From assembly GCA_018816095.1 (NCBI GenBank), contig JAHIWP010000036.1:111835-175834 (forward strand): a stretch of DNA of 64,000 nucleotides, given 5' to 3'. This document shows, in pieces, positions 28,080-37,130 of this stretch (its first letter is position 1; each line of letters begins with the position of its first letter). Source of the DNA: Gammaproteobacteria bacterium (GTDB lineage Bacteria > Pseudomonadota > Gammaproteobacteria > Pseudomonadales > Pseudomonadaceae). Under the pieces are notes generated by a model. That model did not search any database. It was given only the letters and a program-made list of their open reading frames with translations, and had not been told where the DNA came from. The position numbers were made by a program, and so were the translations under genes.

Positions 28080-28610
28080 TCACCAACCCAGTGCAGCAGC
28101 CAGCCCATTGGCCCAACCCCAGACAATCAGTTGCAGCGCCAACCAGGCGAATACTCCCGCGAGAACGTCATCAAGCATGATGCCGACACCGCCATGCACA
28201 TGCCGATCGATCCAGCGAATCGGCCACGGCTTGAGAATGTCGAACAGGCGAAACAATAGAAAGCCTAGCAGCAGCCAGCCCCAGCCGTCCGGCACCAGCC
28301 AAAGGGTAATCCACATGCCGACCATTTCGTCCCAGACGATGCCCTCATGGTCATGCACCCGCAGGTCATCGGCCACCTTGCCGCACAGCCAGAAGCCAAA
28401 CAGCATGGTAAGGCCGAGCATCAGCCAATAACCCCAGTCCGGCAGTAACTGAAGCAGCGGGATAAACGGCAATGCCACCAGCGAGCCCCAGGTACCCGGC
28501 GCTTTCGGCAAGGTGCCAGAGCCGAAACCGAAGGCCAGGAAATGCCAGGGATTGCGCCACACCGAAGGCGGTACGAACTCGGCAGGAACTTGCTTGGGAT
28601 GATCAGTCAC
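28080..28610 (-). CDS. pgpA: Phosphatidylglycerophosphatase A
   Basis: A 176-residue membrane enzyme. FGSGTLPKAPGTWGSL, DDLRVHDHEGIVWDEMVGMWITLW and the C-terminal helices are characteristic of PgpA. It dephosphorylates phosphatidylglycerol-phosphate in the inner membrane. The GTG at 28610 gives the family N-terminus (M)TDHPKQVPAEFVPPSVWRNP and overlaps the thiL stop by eight bases; the longer opening to 28787 lies inside thiL and is rejected. Confidence 0.93.
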   Translation of the reverse strand: MTDHPKQVPAEFVPPSVWRNPWHFLAFGFGSGTLPKAPGTWGSLVALPFIPLLQLLPDWGYWLMLGLTMLFGFWLCGKVADDLRVHDHEGIVWDEMVGMWITLWLVPDGWGWLLLGFLLFRLFDILKPWPIRWIDRHVHGGVGIMLDDVLAGVFAWLALQLIVWGWANGLAAALGW

Positions 28611-29580
28611 GGACACTTCCAAAATGTTGATAGCCGCTACGGGGCAGCTGAACGGGCTGACCGTGTGGATCCAGCAGGGTAACGCCCTGGCCGGCCACGA
28701 CCCGGCCAATCGCCTGCACCGGCAAGCCGGTCTGCTGTAACTCAGGGAGATAGTGCGCCGGCAAGGTAAAGGCCAGCCGATAATCATCGCCGCCGCTTAA
28801 ACCGCACTGACGCGCCACCGACTCTCCGGCAAAGGCCCGCAAGGCGGCGGAAAGCGGCACCTGCGCCTGCTCGATAATCAGCCCCACGCCAGACGCGGCG
28901 GCAATATGCCCGCAATCAGCGAGTAAACCATCGGAGATATCCAGCGCGGCGCTGGCCTTGCCGCGCAGGGCCAGGCCCAATTCAAGCTGCGGCATGGGCG
29001 ACCAGTAACGCGCCAACAGCGCAGCGGCCACTGCTGGCTCAGCCTGCTGCTGCCCCAGCACCAGCGGCAACGCACCCGCAGCATCGCCCAGTTCGCCGCC
29101 CACGCAGAGTAGATCGCCAACCTGGGCGCCCTTTCGCGTCAGCGCCATACTGGTAGGCACACGGCCGAAAACCGTCAGGGTGAGGCTCAGCGGACCGCGA
29201 GTGGTGTCGCCGCCAATCAGTCGAATCGCACAGCGTTGCGCCATGTGGTCCAAACCGCGAGCAAAAGCTTGCAACCAATCGGGCTCGGCGCCAGGCAAGG
29301 TTAAGGCGAGGGTAAAGCCGACAGGCGTCGCGCCCATCGCTGCTAAATCACTGACCGAGACACCCAGCGCGCGTTGGCCGAGCAGATAAGGGTCAGGTGA
29401 TAGGGGAAAATGCACCCCACTAACCAGGGTGTCAGTGGAGATGGCCAGCTGTTCGCCAGCTGGCAACTCCAGCAGGGCACAGTCGTCGCCAATACCTAAA
29501 GCCACGCCTTCGCCAGCCTGCGCACAGGACGCAGCGGCGAAGTAGTGACGGATCAGCTCGAACTCACCCAAGGCACTCAA
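28603..29580 (-). CDS. thiL: Thiamine-monophosphate kinase
   Basis: A 325-residue ThiL. GEFELIRHYF at the N-terminus, GIGDDCALL (Mg/ATP aspartates), SVSDLAAMGA, GGDTTRGPLSL and SGGDDYRLAFT are the family motifs. It phosphorylates TMP to thiamine pyrophosphate, the cofactor also needed by Dxs. The start is TTG at 29580 or the TTG three codons on (giving MGEFELI); neither has a clear ribosome site, so translation may depend on nusB upstream, whose stop is six bases away. Confidence 0.93.
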   Translation of the reverse strand: MSALGEFELIRHYFAAASCAQAGEGVALGIGDDCALLELPAGEQLAISTDTLVSGVHFPLSPDPYLLGQRALGVSVSDLAAMGATPVGFTLALTLPGAEPDWLQAFARGLDHMAQRCAIRLIGGDTTRGPLSLTLTVFGRVPTSMALTRKGAQVGDLLCVGGELGDAAGALPLVLGQQQAEPAVAAALLARYWSPMPQLELGLALRGKASAALDISDGLLADCGHIAAASGVGLIIEQAQVPLSAALRAFAGESVARQCGLSGGDDYRLAFTLPAHYLPELQQTGLPVQAIGRVVAGQGVTLLDPHGQPVQLPRSGYQHFGSVRD

Positions 29581-29586
29581 GCCAGA

Positions 29587-30078
29587 TCAGCGCTTGTGGG
29601 CGCGAACTTCATCGGCCCGCAAACGCGGCGCCAGCTTGTCCAGCACGCCGTTAACGAACTTGTGCCCGTCGGTTGCACCAAACACCTTGGCCAACTCGAT
29701 GCCTTCGTTGATCACCACGCGATAAGGGATATCGATGCGGTTTTTCAGCTCGAAGGTCGACAGACGCAAGATCGAAAGCTCAACCGGATCGATTTCATCC
29801 AGCGGGCGATCCAGCAACGACGCAAAAGCCCCGTCGATCTCACTCTTCTGCCGCGGCACGCCGTGCAGAATCTCGTGAAAGTAAGCACCGTCGACTGCCG
29901 TGAAGTCGTTATCGACGCGGAACTGCGCTTCGATTTCGTTCAACTGCTGCCCAGCCATGTGCCAGGAATACAGTGCTTGCATGGCCAGCGTGCGCGCCTG
30001 ACGGCGTGCCAGGGTCTTGGTGCTAGGGCCTTTTTTCGGCGCTTGCGGTGGCTGCCCGTTACCGTCGGTCTGGCTCAC
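29587..30078 (-). CDS. nusB: Transcription antitermination factor NusB
   Basis: A 163-residue protein with a short polar N-terminal extension followed by the NusB fold ([76 protein letters not shown]). It binds boxA RNA with NusE (S10) in rRNA antitermination. The start is GTG 30078, overlapping the ribH stop (GTGA). Confidence 0.95.
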   Translation of the reverse strand: MSQTDGNGQPPQAPKKGPSTKTLARRQARTLAMQALYSWHMAGQQLNEIEAQFRVDNDFTAVDGAYFHEILHGVPRQKSEIDGAFASLLDRPLDEIDPVELSILRLSTFELKNRIDIPYRVVINEGIELAKVFGATDGHKFVNGVLDKLAPRLRADEVRAHKR

Positions 30079-30551
30079 TTGGCCTCCAACTGCGCCAGCA
30101 GGCTAACCATTTCCAGGGCAGACAATGCAGCTTCTGCACCTTTGTTACCGGCCTTGGTGCCGGAGCGCTCAATGGCTTGCTCGATGGAATCGACAGTCAG
30201 TACGCCAAAGGCGACCGGCACACCGAACTCCATGGACACCTGGGCCAAGCCCTTGGTGCATTCGCCCGCCACGTATTCGAAGTGCGGGGTGCCGCCACGG
30301 ATGACTGCACCGAGGGCGATGATCGCGTCAAAGTCACCACGCTGGGCGACTTTCTGTGCCACCAGCGGGATCTCGAAGGCACCCGGCGCACGGATGATGG
30401 TGATGTCGTCTTCCTTCACGCCATGGCGAACCAGGGCGTCAACGGCGCCACTTACCAGGCTTTCGACAACAAAGCTGTTAAAGCGGCCGACGACCAGGGC
30501 GAATTTGCCTTGCGGGGCGATGAAAGTACCTTCGATGGTCTTCAGGGTCAT
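30075..30551 (-). CDS. ribH: 6,7-dimethyl-8-ribityllumazine synthase
   Basis: A 158-residue lumazine synthase. [23 protein letters not shown], the [12 protein letters not shown] loop, [17 protein letters not shown] with the catalytic His, and [15 protein letters not shown] are all present. It forms the riboflavin precursor from the ribitylamino-pyrimidine and dihydroxybutanone phosphate. The start at 30551 ([10 protein letters not shown]) has GAGAA upstream; an opening to 30605 is rejected. Confidence 0.95.
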   Translation of the reverse strand: MTLKTIEGTFIAPQGKFALVVGRFNSFVVESLVSGAVDALVRHGVKEDDITIIRAPGAFEIPLVAQKVAQRGDFDAIIALGAVIRGGTPHFEYVAGECTKGLAQVSMEFGVPVAFGVLTVDSIEQAIERSGTKAGNKGAEAALSALEMVSLLAQLEAK

Positions 30552-30631
30552 GGAACAATTCTCATATAGCGTTAAAGAGCCAGGGGCAAAAAATGAATAG
30601 CCCAACGAAACAGCGCATAGCGCGGCAGTCG

Positions 30632-31711
30632 TTATTCAGCGGGCAGGTATTCTACAACTTCTAGGTCAAAGCCGGATATCGCATTGAACTTCATTGGTGA
30701 GCTCATCAGGCGCATCTTACGCACGCCGAGGTCACGCAAAATCTGCGAGCCTGCACCGACCGTGCTGTACGTGGCCGGGCTGGCCGGTTGCTGACGATCC
30801 AGCAGCGCCAGCAGTTCTGGCCCAGTCAGCGGATTGCCCAGCAGCAGCACCACGCCGCTACCGGCCTTAGCCACCTCGGCCATGGCCGCACGCAGGCTCC
30901 AACGGCCCGGCTGGTTGACCAGAAACAGGTCGCGCAGCGGGTCCATGTTGTGCACGCGCACCAAGGTCGGTTCTTCAGCACACACCGTGCCCAGTGTCAG
31001 GGCCATGTGCGCGGTGTCTTCCACGCCATCACGGTAGGTCACCAGGTTAAACTGACCCAGCTCGGTGTCGAGCACCTGCTCGCTGGCACGTTCAACCGTG
31101 CGCTCGTGCATCAAACGGTAGTGGATCAGGTCAGCAATGGTGCCGATCTTGATGCCGTGCTCGGCGGCAAACACTTCCAGCTCAGGGCGACGCGACATGG
31201 TGCCGTCGTCATTCATGATCTCGCAGATCACCCCGCTCGGCTCAAAGCCACCCATACGCGCCAGGTCGCAAGCGGCCTCGGTATGGCCAGCACGCGCCAG
31301 CACGCCGCCGGCTTGCGCCATCAGCGGGAAGATATGGCCTGGGCTGACGATATCGTCGGCCTGAGCGTTCTTCGCGGCCGCTGCCTGCACGGTGCGCGCG
31401 CGGTCGGCGGCGGAGATACCGGTCGTGACGCCCTCGGCGGCTTCGATGGAGACGGTGAACTTGGTGCCAAAACCGGAACCGTTACGCGGCGCCATCAGCG
31501 GCAACTTGAGCGTTTCGCAGCGCTCACGGGTCATCGGCATGCAGATCAGGCCGCGCGCGAAACGCGCCATAAAGTTGATGTGCTCGGCGGTGACACACTC
31601 GGAGGCGATGATCAGGTCGCCTTCGTTCTCGCGGTCCTCGTCATCCATCAGAATGACCATCTTGCCGGCGCGGATGTCTTCGACCAGTTCTTCGATACTG
31701 TTAAGAGCCAT
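30632..31711 (-). CDS. ribB: 3,4-dihydroxy-2-butanone-4-phosphate synthase with degenerate GCHII domain (RibBX)
   Basis: A 359-residue two-domain protein. Residues 1 to about 205 are an intact RibB ([55 protein letters not shown]). The C-terminal half resembles GTP cyclohydrolase II but has lost the zinc cysteines: [21 protein letters not shown] stands where SECLTGD...LRCDCG belongs, and the RQEGRGIGL motif is absent. It should make dihydroxybutanone phosphate only. Such RibBX hybrids are known in Proteobacteria, with the X domain of unknown purpose. GTP cyclohydrolase activity must come from RibA. Confidence 0.93.
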   Translation of the reverse strand: MALNSIEELVEDIRAGKMVILMDDEDRENEGDLIIASECVTAEHINFMARFARGLICMPMTRERCETLKLPLMAPRNGSGFGTKFTVSIEAAEGVTTGISAADRARTVQAAAAKNAQADDIVSPGHIFPLMAQAGGVLARAGHTEAACDLARMGGFEPSGVICEIMNDDGTMSRRPELEVFAAEHGIKIGTIADLIHYRLMHERTVERASEQVLDTELGQFNLVTYRDGVEDTAHMALTLGTVCAEEPTLVRVHNMDPLRDLFLVNQPGRWSLRAAMAEVAKAGSGVVLLLGNPLTGPELLALLDRQQPASPATYSTVGAGSQILRDLGVRKMRLMSSPMKFNAISGFDLEVVEYLPAE

Positions 31712-31723
31712 GCGGGCGATTCC

Positions 31724-32386
31724 TTATTTGTTCAGGTAGCCGTGTTCGGCGAGAAAACTTGCGGTCATGCCCGAGGCAGCGGGCTCAGCAGCCTTGTCAC
31801 CGAGCAACAGACGCTCCAGGTAACGGGCCAGCAGGTCCACCTCAAGGTTTACCTGCTTGCCGGGGCGGTAATCGACCATGATGGTTTCGGCCAAGGTATG
31901 CGGCACGATAGTCAGCTCGAACTCAGCACCGTTGACCGAGTTGACCGTCAGGCTGGTGCCATCGACGGTGATCGAGCCTTTATGGGCGATGTACTTGGCC
32001 AACTCACGCGGGGCGCGGATGGTGAACTGCCAAGCACGGGCATTTTCCGCCATCGAGACGATCTCGCCGACGCCGTCAATATGCCCGCTGACCAGGTGGC
32101 CACCTAGACGGCTGGTGGGTGTCAGGGCCTTTTCCAGGTTGACCTTACTGCCAGCCTTGAAATCGATAAACGCGGTACGCGCTAGGGTTTCGCGGCTGAC
32201 ATCAGCCCAGAAACCATCGCCTGGCAACTCAACAGCGGTCAGGCATACGCCGTTAACCGCAATGCTGTCGCCCAGTTTGACGTCGCCGAGGTCAAGCTTC
32301 CCGGTTTCTACATACACCCGCACATCGCCGCCCTTGGGCGTCAATGCGCGAATACTGCCAATGGCTTCGATTATGCCGGTAAACAT
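31724..32386 (-). CDS. ribE: Riboflavin synthase alpha chain
   Basis: A 220-residue protein with two lumazine-binding repeats: [12 protein letters not shown]...[13 protein letters not shown] in the first and [12 protein letters not shown]...[11 protein letters not shown] in the second. It dismutates two ribityllumazines to riboflavin. AGGGGG precedes the ATG closely. The gene lies downstream of an FMN riboswitch and is overlapped at its start by a 31-codon leader ORF. It heads the riboswitch-controlled part of the operon (ribE-ribB-ribH-nusB-thiL-pgpA). Confidence 0.95.
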   Translation of the reverse strand: MFTGIIEAIGSIRALTPKGGDVRVYVETGKLDLGDVKLGDSIAVNGVCLTAVELPGDGFWADVSRETLARTAFIDFKAGSKVNLEKALTPTSRLGGHLVSGHIDGVGEIVSMAENARAWQFTIRAPRELAKYIAHKGSITVDGTSLTVNSVNGAEFELTIVPHTLAETIMVDYRPGKQVNLEVDLLARYLERLLLGDKAAEPAASGMTASFLAEHGYLNK

Positions 32387-32466
32387 GCCACCCCCTGTTT
32401 AGCGCCCACGGCACAGCACTGGCGGAAAACGCCAGATGCGCGTGGCACGGAAAATAAATCAGACAT
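32371..32466 (-). CDS. Candidate 31-residue leader peptide overlapping ribE
   Basis: ATG 32466 is preceded by AGGAG at nine bases. The frame reads MSDLFSVPRASGVFRQCCAV... for 31 codons and stops with TAA at 32371, 16 bases inside ribE in another frame. The AGG of its ribosome site lies in the 3' arm of a perfect 8-bp hairpin (32478-32497). Placement between the FMN aptamer and ribE suggests a translational relay: ribosomes finishing it would end beside the ribE start. It has no family resemblance; existence as a peptide is unproven. Confidence 0.45.
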   Translation of the reverse strand: MSDLFSVPRASGVFRQCCAVGAKQGVACLPA

Positions 32467-32477
32467 CTAGACCAACT

Positions 32478-32497
32478 CCTGTTTTATAAAAAACAGG
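32478..32497 (-). promoter_or_regulatory. Hairpin sequestering the leader-ORF ribosome site
   Basis: On the minus strand CCTGTTTT (32497-32490) pairs with AAAACAGG (32485-32478) over a TTAT loop. The AGG of AGGAG (32480-32476) is within the 3' arm, and the leader ATG is at 32466. Confidence 0.5.
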
Positions 32498-32559
32498 GCG
32501 TGTTTGATCGATAGGGATTTCAAGGCGCACCTAAATGCGCCTTATTGAGGCAATCCCGC

Positions 32560-32720
32560 TCTCTCTTTATCCGGACTTTAACCGTCGGCCCCGGAATCAC
32601 ACCGGGTCTGCTGACCTTGTCCCGGGGCTTATACCGCCTTGGACAAGCGCTCGCGGGCTAGACACTTTGCGCGTCATTACCGCCGGTGGGGAATTACACC
32701 CCGCCCTGAGAACGTTACGA
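32560..32720 (-). ncRNA. FMN riboswitch (RFN element)
   Basis: Read on the minus strand the RFN consensus blocks follow in order: CAGGGCGGGGTGTAATTCC, CACCGGCGGTAAT, AGCCCGCGAGCGC, GTCAGCAGACCCGGTGTGA, TTCCGGGGCCGACGG and GTCCGGATAAAGAGAG. It lies in the 447-base gap between ribD and ribE, about 175 bases before the ribE ATG. A hairpin with arms aaggcgca (32522-32529) and tgcgcctt (32536-32543) follows, without a T tract, so control is more likely translational or Rho-linked than by a simple terminator (inference). Confidence 0.95.
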
Positions 32721-32833
32721 CCACCTGCGTAGCCGAGACGCGTTTTACCACAATTGCCGCCACCCTGCATGGCTAAGCGACAGCCTGAATGGCGCGCCAT
32801 GGCTAATCACGGGCCATCATCAAGAGCCACTTA

Positions 32834-33949
32834 TCACGCTGCCGGCTGCGGCACCGCGATAATTCGCCAGTCATCACCGACGGCACGCATCTCGACAATT
32901 TTCAGCGCGGGCGCATCGGCCATCCGCGCTAACGGCAGGTCAAGCAGCGGCCGCGCACTGGAGCCGAGCAGTTTGGGCGCGACGAACAGTTGATACTCAT
33001 CCACCAGCCCCAAGCGGGCAAACGCCCCGGCCAAACGCGGACCGGCTTCAACCAACACCTCGTTAGCACCACGCGCAGCCAACTCAACAAGTAGCTTGCG
33101 CAGGTCAACATGCCCGTTGCTGCCCGGCACGGCCAATAGTTCGTGTCCATCGTCGAGATAGCGATCTCGCGCAGACGCCGCCGCACAGGTCGCCACCATG
33201 GCCGCGCCGGCCTGGAAGAACGGAACACTCAGCGGCACCCGCAAGCGCCCATCAACCAGCACGCGCAACGGCGGCCGCGCCTGCGCCAAAGCGCTTAACT
33301 CAGCGCCGAGCCCCAATTCATCGGGGCGTACGGTCAAGCGCGCCTCATCAGCCAGCACCGTGTCGGCACCGGTGAGCACCACGCTGGAGCGGGCGCGCAA
33401 TCGCTGTACCGCCGCCCGCGCCGCTGGACCGGTAATCCACTGGCTCTCGCCGCTGGCCATGGCAGTACGCCCATCCAGGCTCATTGCCAGCTTGACCCGC
33501 ACAAACGGCAGGCCCGTCTCCATACGCTTGATAAAGCCGGCATTCAGCGCACGCGCCTCAACCTCCAGCACGCCGCTCTGCACCGCGATACCCGCATGCA
33601 TCAGCCGCAACAGGCCATTGCCGCCGACTTGTGGGTTGGGGTCTTGCATAGCCGTCACTACGCGAGCGATACCGGCATTAACCAGCGCATCGGCACAGGG
33701 CGGCGTTCGCCCGTGATGGCTGCAAGGTTCCAGCGTGACGTAGGCCGTTGCACCACGGGCCCTGTCACCGGCCTGGCGCAGCGCATGCACTTCGGCATGG
33801 GGCTCGCCCGCACGGGCATGCCAACCTTCACCGACGATGCGCCCATCCTGGACGATTACACAGCCAACACGGGGATTGGGGTGAGTGGAGTACAGGCCTT
33901 TACGGGCCAGTTCCAGTGCACGGGCCATAAAGGCGTGATCGGAATTCAT
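32834..33949 (-). CDS. ribD: Bifunctional riboflavin deaminase/reductase
   Basis: About 371 residues. The N-terminal deaminase domain has the zinc motifs HAEVHAL and EPCSHHGRTPPCADAL, with THPNPRVGCVIV before them. The C-terminal reductase has VRVKLAMSLDGRTAMASGESQWITG and EVLVEAGPRLAGAF. It carries out the second and third steps of riboflavin synthesis. The start is one of two ATGs at 33952 or 33949 (AAGG six bases before the second); the first forms TGATG with the nrdR stop. It lies upstream of the FMN riboswitch, so this gene itself escapes direct control by it. Confidence 0.94.
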   Translation of the reverse strand: MNSDHAFMARALELARKGLYSTHPNPRVGCVIVQDGRIVGEGWHARAGEPHAEVHALRQAGDRARGATAYVTLEPCSHHGRTPPCADALVNAGIARVVTAMQDPNPQVGGNGLLRLMHAGIAVQSGVLEVEARALNAGFIKRMETGLPFVRVKLAMSLDGRTAMASGESQWITGPAARAAVQRLRARSSVVLTGADTVLADEARLTVRPDELGLGAELSALAQARPPLRVLVDGRLRVPLSVPFFQAGAAMVATCAAASARDRYLDDGHELLAVPGSNGHVDLRKLLVELAARGANEVLVEAGPRLAGAFARLGLVDEYQLFVAPKLLGSSARPLLDLPLARMADAPALKIVEMRAVGDDWRIIAVPQPAA

Positions 33950-33951
33950 CA

Positions 33952-34416
33952 TCAACCTTTGATGGGCTCGCGGGATAGGCGGTCGATTTCCTCGCGGAAT
34001 TCGTTGAGGTCTTGAAAGCGCTTGTACACCGAGGCGAAGCGGATATAGGCCACTTCATCGAGCTTCTGCAACTCACCCATGACCAACTCACCGAGCACCA
34101 GCGACTTGATCTCACGCTCACCGGTAGCACGCAGCTTATGTTTGATATGGGCGATGGCCGCTTCCAAACGCTCGATGCTCACCGGACGTTTCTCCAGCGC
34201 ACGCTGCATGCCAGCACGCAGCTTGTCCTCATCGAATGGCTGACGACTACCGTCCTGCTTGATCAAGCGCGGCATCACCAGTTCGGCGGTTTCAAAGGTG
34301 GTAAAGCGCTCTTCACAGGCCACGCATTCGCGCCGACGACGTACCTGCCCGCCCTCGGCAACCAGCCGTGAGTCGATCACCTTGGTGTCATTGGCAGCGC
34401 AAAAAGGGCAGTGCAT
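33952..34416 (-). CDS. nrdR: Transcriptional repressor NrdR
   Basis: A 154-residue protein. The N-terminal zinc ribbon is [13 protein letters not shown]...[16 protein letters not shown] (Cys 3, 6, 31, 34), followed by an ATP-cone ([31 protein letters not shown]). It represses ribonucleotide reductase genes in response to dATP. The start at 34416 is fixed by the zinc ribbon; the opening to 34626 has unrelated sequence. First gene of the long riboflavin operon, as in other pseudomonads. Confidence 0.95.
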   Translation of the reverse strand: MHCPFCAANDTKVIDSRLVAEGGQVRRRRECVACEERFTTFETAELVMPRLIKQDGSRQPFDEDKLRAGMQRALEKRPVSIERLEAAIAHIKHKLRATGEREIKSLVLGELVMGELQKLDEVAYIRFASVYKRFQDLNEFREEIDRLSREPIKG

Positions 34417-34522
34417 AAATAAAGCCAGCCTTAGAACGAAAGCACCATGGTAGCGCATCCCTCTGGCAAGACAAACCGAGGGCTTTGCGGTATACAAGCG
34501 CCCACCCAAACCAGCGGAGTTG

Positions 34523-34978
34523 ATGCCCTCGATGAAAAACCCTACGCCGCTGCAATCGCTGATCTTATTGAGCCTGATCGCGCTCCTGGCGGCCTGCACC
34601 CGCGATGGTCCATCCGCCACGACCACTACGCTGCCTCAAGCCCAGGTAGCAACAGCGCCGCTACCCGCCTATCAGCGCGAGCTGAGTGGCAGCCTGCTGA
34701 ATGTACCAAACGGCGCAGATGTCGAACTCGCCCTGCTGGCCGTCGATCAACGCGGCCGTCCGCAGGCGCTGCTGGGCAATATCCAGCTGCGCGGCACCGG
34801 CAAGCCGTTGGCATTTCGCCTGCCGTTCAACCCGGAAACTTTTAACAAACACAGCCGCATTGAGCTGCACGGCCGCGCCAATCAGGCCGGCCGACTGATT
34901 CTGCGCCTGCCCGAACAACCGATTGCCCGCAGTGAAACCCAGGCCCTCGGTGAACTACGCCTGGTACCGGCGCCATGA
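34523..34978 (+). CDS. YbaY-like lipoprotein
   Basis: About 151 residues. Lipoprotein signal [22 protein letters not shown] with lipobox LLAAC, then a single beta-sandwich domain of the YbaY type ([53 protein letters not shown]). Function unknown; likely a small envelope lipoprotein. The start is ATG 34523 (GGAG just upstream) or ATG 34532. The stop overlaps the methyltransferase start as ATGA. Confidence 0.8.
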   Translation: MPSMKNPTPLQSLILLSLIALLAACTRDGPSATTTTLPQAQVATAPLPAYQRELSGSLLNVPNGADVELALLAVDQRGRPQALLGNIQLRGTGKPLAFRLPFNPETFNKHSRIELHGRANQAGRLILRLPEQPIARSETQALGELRLVPAP

Positions 34979-35631
34979 CAGCACCAGCCGCCCTGCAGGC
35001 GGCGCTCAGCCAACTGTTGGGTGACGCCCAGCTAAGCGCGCAAACCCTACCCGGCACCGCGATCAAGCTTTGGCTGATCGACCCTGCGAACATGGACCGC
35101 TGCTTTAGCCCGGAAGAAACCCGCCTGATCCTTGAAGAACCGCCCTACTGGTGTTTCTGCTGGGCCAGCGGCCTGGTGCTGGCGCGCTGGCTGGCAGAGC
35201 ACCCAGAGTGGGTGCGCGGTAAACGCGTGCTGGATTTTGGCGCGGGCTCAGGTGTCGCGGCGATTGCTGCGGCCAAGGCCGGCGCCCTGGAAGTGGTGGC
35301 CTGCGATCTCGACCCGCTGGCCATTGCGTCCTGCAAGGCCAACGCGGCACTGAATGATGTGGCGCTGAGTTATTCCGCAGACTTCTTCGCCGAGGCCGAC
35401 CGCTTCGATCTGATCATCGTCGCCGACGTGCTGTACGACCGCGCCAACCTGCCGTTGCTCAACCAGTTCCTCAGTCGCGGCCGTCAGGCGCTGGTGGCCG
35501 ACTCCCGAGTACGCGACTTCCAGCACCCGCTGTATCAGCGCCTTGGCATACTCGAGGCGTGCACCTGGCCAGACCTGGCCGAGCCGGCTGAGTTTCGCCA
35601 CGTCAGCCTGTACCACGCTCAGCGTGATTAA
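34975..35631 (+). CDS. Class I SAM-dependent methyltransferase (COG3897-like)
   Basis: A 218-residue protein with motif I VLDFGAGSGVAAIAAAKAGA, an acidic strand-end VVACDLDPLAIASCKANAALN and motif IV DLIIVADVLYD. An upstream W-rich stretch, PPYWCFCWASGLVLARWL, matches the ETFB-lysine/nicotinamide-N-methylase-like group. A protein-lysine or small-molecule methyltransferase; substrate unknown. Four-base overlap with the lipoprotein gene. Confidence 0.8.
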   Translation: MTAPAALQAALSQLLGDAQLSAQTLPGTAIKLWLIDPANMDRCFSPEETRLILEEPPYWCFCWASGLVLARWLAEHPEWVRGKRVLDFGAGSGVAAIAAAKAGALEVVACDLDPLAIASCKANAALNDVALSYSADFFAEADRFDLIIVADVLYDRANLPLLNQFLSRGRQALVADSRVRDFQHPLYQRLGILEACTWPDLAEPAEFRHVSLYHAQRD

Positions 35632-35698
35632 ATCGCCCCTTGCATCCAGCGCGCCGTGCCCGCATTTATAGTCCATTGCATTTCAGCCGAGACCGACC

Positions 35699-36571
35699 AT
35701 GAGCGACTCCCCTTATATTGTTGATATCGCAGGCAGCGCCAGCTTCGAACAGCTGGTCATCGAAAACTCCTTTCAGCAACCCGTCCTGGTGGATTTTTGG
35801 GCTGAATGGTGTGCGCCCTGCAAAGCATTGATGCCGCTGCTGGCGAAGATCACCGAGGAGTATCAAGGCGAGTTGCTGCTGGCCAAGGTCAACTGCGACA
35901 TCGAGCAAGATATCGTCGCCCGCTTTGGCATTCGCAGCCTGCCGACGGTGGTGTTGTTCAAAGAGGGTAAACCGGTCGATGGCTTTACCGGGGCGCAGCC
36001 CGAATCGGCGATTCGCGAGATGCTCAAGCCCCACGTGGCCGAGCCTGCCCCAGCGGGGGCCGACCCGATGGAAGCCGCGCAAGCGCTGTTCAGCGAAGGG
36101 CGTTTTGCCGATGCCGAAGCCGTACTCAAGGTGCTGCTGACGGAGAACAATGAACACGCTGCGGCGCTGATTCTCTACGCGCGCTGCCTGGCCGAACGCG
36201 GCGAACTGGACGAAGCCGAAGCCGTGTTAGGCGCCGTCAAAGGCGATGAGCACAAACAAGCCCTGGCCGGCGCCCGCGCGCAACTGACCTTTCTGCGCCA
36301 GGCCAGCGCACTGCCCGACGTTGCCAGCCTGAAAACCCGTCTGGGGCAAAACGCGGAAGATGATGAAGCCTGCTATCAACTGGCAGTACAGCAGTTGGCG
36401 CGCCAGCATTACGAGCCAGCATTAGACGCCCTGCTCGCACTGTTTATCCGCAACCGTAACTACGCCGACGGCCTGCCGCACAAGACGCTGCTGCAAGTCT
36501 TCGACCTGCTCGGCAATGACCACCCACTGGTCACGGCCTACCGGCGCAAGCTGTATCAGGCGATTTACTAA
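35699..36571 (+). CDS. ybbN: Thioredoxin-TPR co-chaperone, CnoX/YbbN type
   Basis: A 290-residue protein. A thioredoxin domain (about 8-112) with active site WCAPC (Cys 38 and 41) is followed by a helical TPR-like region (MEAAQALFSEGRFADAEAVLKVLL, EDDEACYQLAVQQLARQHYEPALDALLALFIRNRNY). Known role: a holdase that hands clients to GroEL and DnaK under oxidative stress. E. coli YbbN lacks the complete CXXC; this protein keeps both cysteines. A tatagt element at 35667-35672 may be its -10. Confidence 0.9.
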   Translation: MSDSPYIVDIAGSASFEQLVIENSFQQPVLVDFWAEWCAPCKALMPLLAKITEEYQGELLLAKVNCDIEQDIVARFGIRSLPTVVLFKEGKPVDGFTGAQPESAIREMLKPHVAEPAPAGADPMEAAQALFSEGRFADAEAVLKVLLTENNEHAAALILYARCLAERGELDEAEAVLGAVKGDEHKQALAGARAQLTFLRQASALPDVASLKTRLGQNAEDDEACYQLAVQQLARQHYEPALDALLALFIRNRNYADGLPHKTLLQVFDLLGNDHPLVTAYRRKLYQAIY

Positions 36572-36597
36572 ACCCTCTGCGCCGCTCGGTGCGGATC

Positions 36598-36657
36598 TCG
36601 CGGCTAAAGCCCCGCCCACGCGCACAGTGAACTCCGTGGGTGGGGCTTTAGCCGCGA
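36598..36657. repeat. REP-like long inverted repeat (ctttagccgcga family)
   Basis: 23-base arms at 36598-36620 and 36635-36657 pair with a single mismatch, around a 14-base loop; the right arm ends ggggctttagccgcga. It shares its core with the element at 12894-12938. Located between the convergent ybbN and the small hypothetical gene, where it may also act as a transcription stop. Confidence 0.75.
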
Positions 36658-36706
36658 CAGATTAATCGCAAGATAACGCCGCGCAGCAACTTCCCAGTGC
36701 CGCCCA

Positions 36707-37045
36707 TCAACCCACCCAATGGTAAATGGGCGCATCGGCGCCCGCCTCCACTCGCACCTGCGCGCAATGACGCAAACGCACCAACAGGCGCTTGCCTGCT
36801 GCCTCCCCGCCTGCCAGTCCCGCCAGTTGCCCAAGCAAGTGCGGCCCTTCGAGCTGCCCGGCCTCACGCAATAACGCCAGCGTGGTCTGCCACAGCGCAT
36901 CATTGGCCACCGGTGCGGCAGCCGCTGCCGGCGCAGTCGGCACATCCAGGGTCACATGCTGAGCCAGTTGCGCCCAATCCTGCGCATCCAGTTCAACCGT
37001 CAGGTCCACCGGCCAGGTGCCGATCTGCCCACGAATTCGCACCAT
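36707..37045 (-). CDS. Conserved-looking hypothetical protein
   Basis: A 112-residue soluble protein (MVRIRGQIGTWPVDLTVELDAQDW...). The N-terminal half reads as a beta-rich domain, an Ala-rich linker (TAPAAAAAPVAND) follows, and the C-terminal half is helical and basic (LLVRLRHCAQVRVEAG). I recognise no family. ATG 37045 has GAGGGG seven bases upstream; a GTG one codon earlier is possible. It lies divergent from the zinc operon, so the Zur-like box could also affect it. Confidence 0.7.
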   Translation of the reverse strand: MVRIRGQIGTWPVDLTVELDAQDWAQLAQHVTLDVPTAPAAAAAPVANDALWQTTLALLREAGQLEGPHLLGQLAGLAGGEAAGKRLLVRLRHCAQVRVEAGADAPIYHWVG

Positions 37046-37130
37046 CACCCTGCCCCTCTAAAGATCAGCCGCCATGCTCCCACGCCACAACGAGGACGCC
37101 AAGGAAGACTGGTCACGCGCCCCACAAAGT

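Noticed and set aside
30788-32107. 439-codon plus-strand frame
   Set aside because: It crosses the antisense of both ribB and ribE, which are certain genes.
32535-32732. 65-codon plus-strand frame in the ribD-ribE gap
   Set aside because: It lies exactly over the FMN riboswitch, whose RNA structure explains the sequence.
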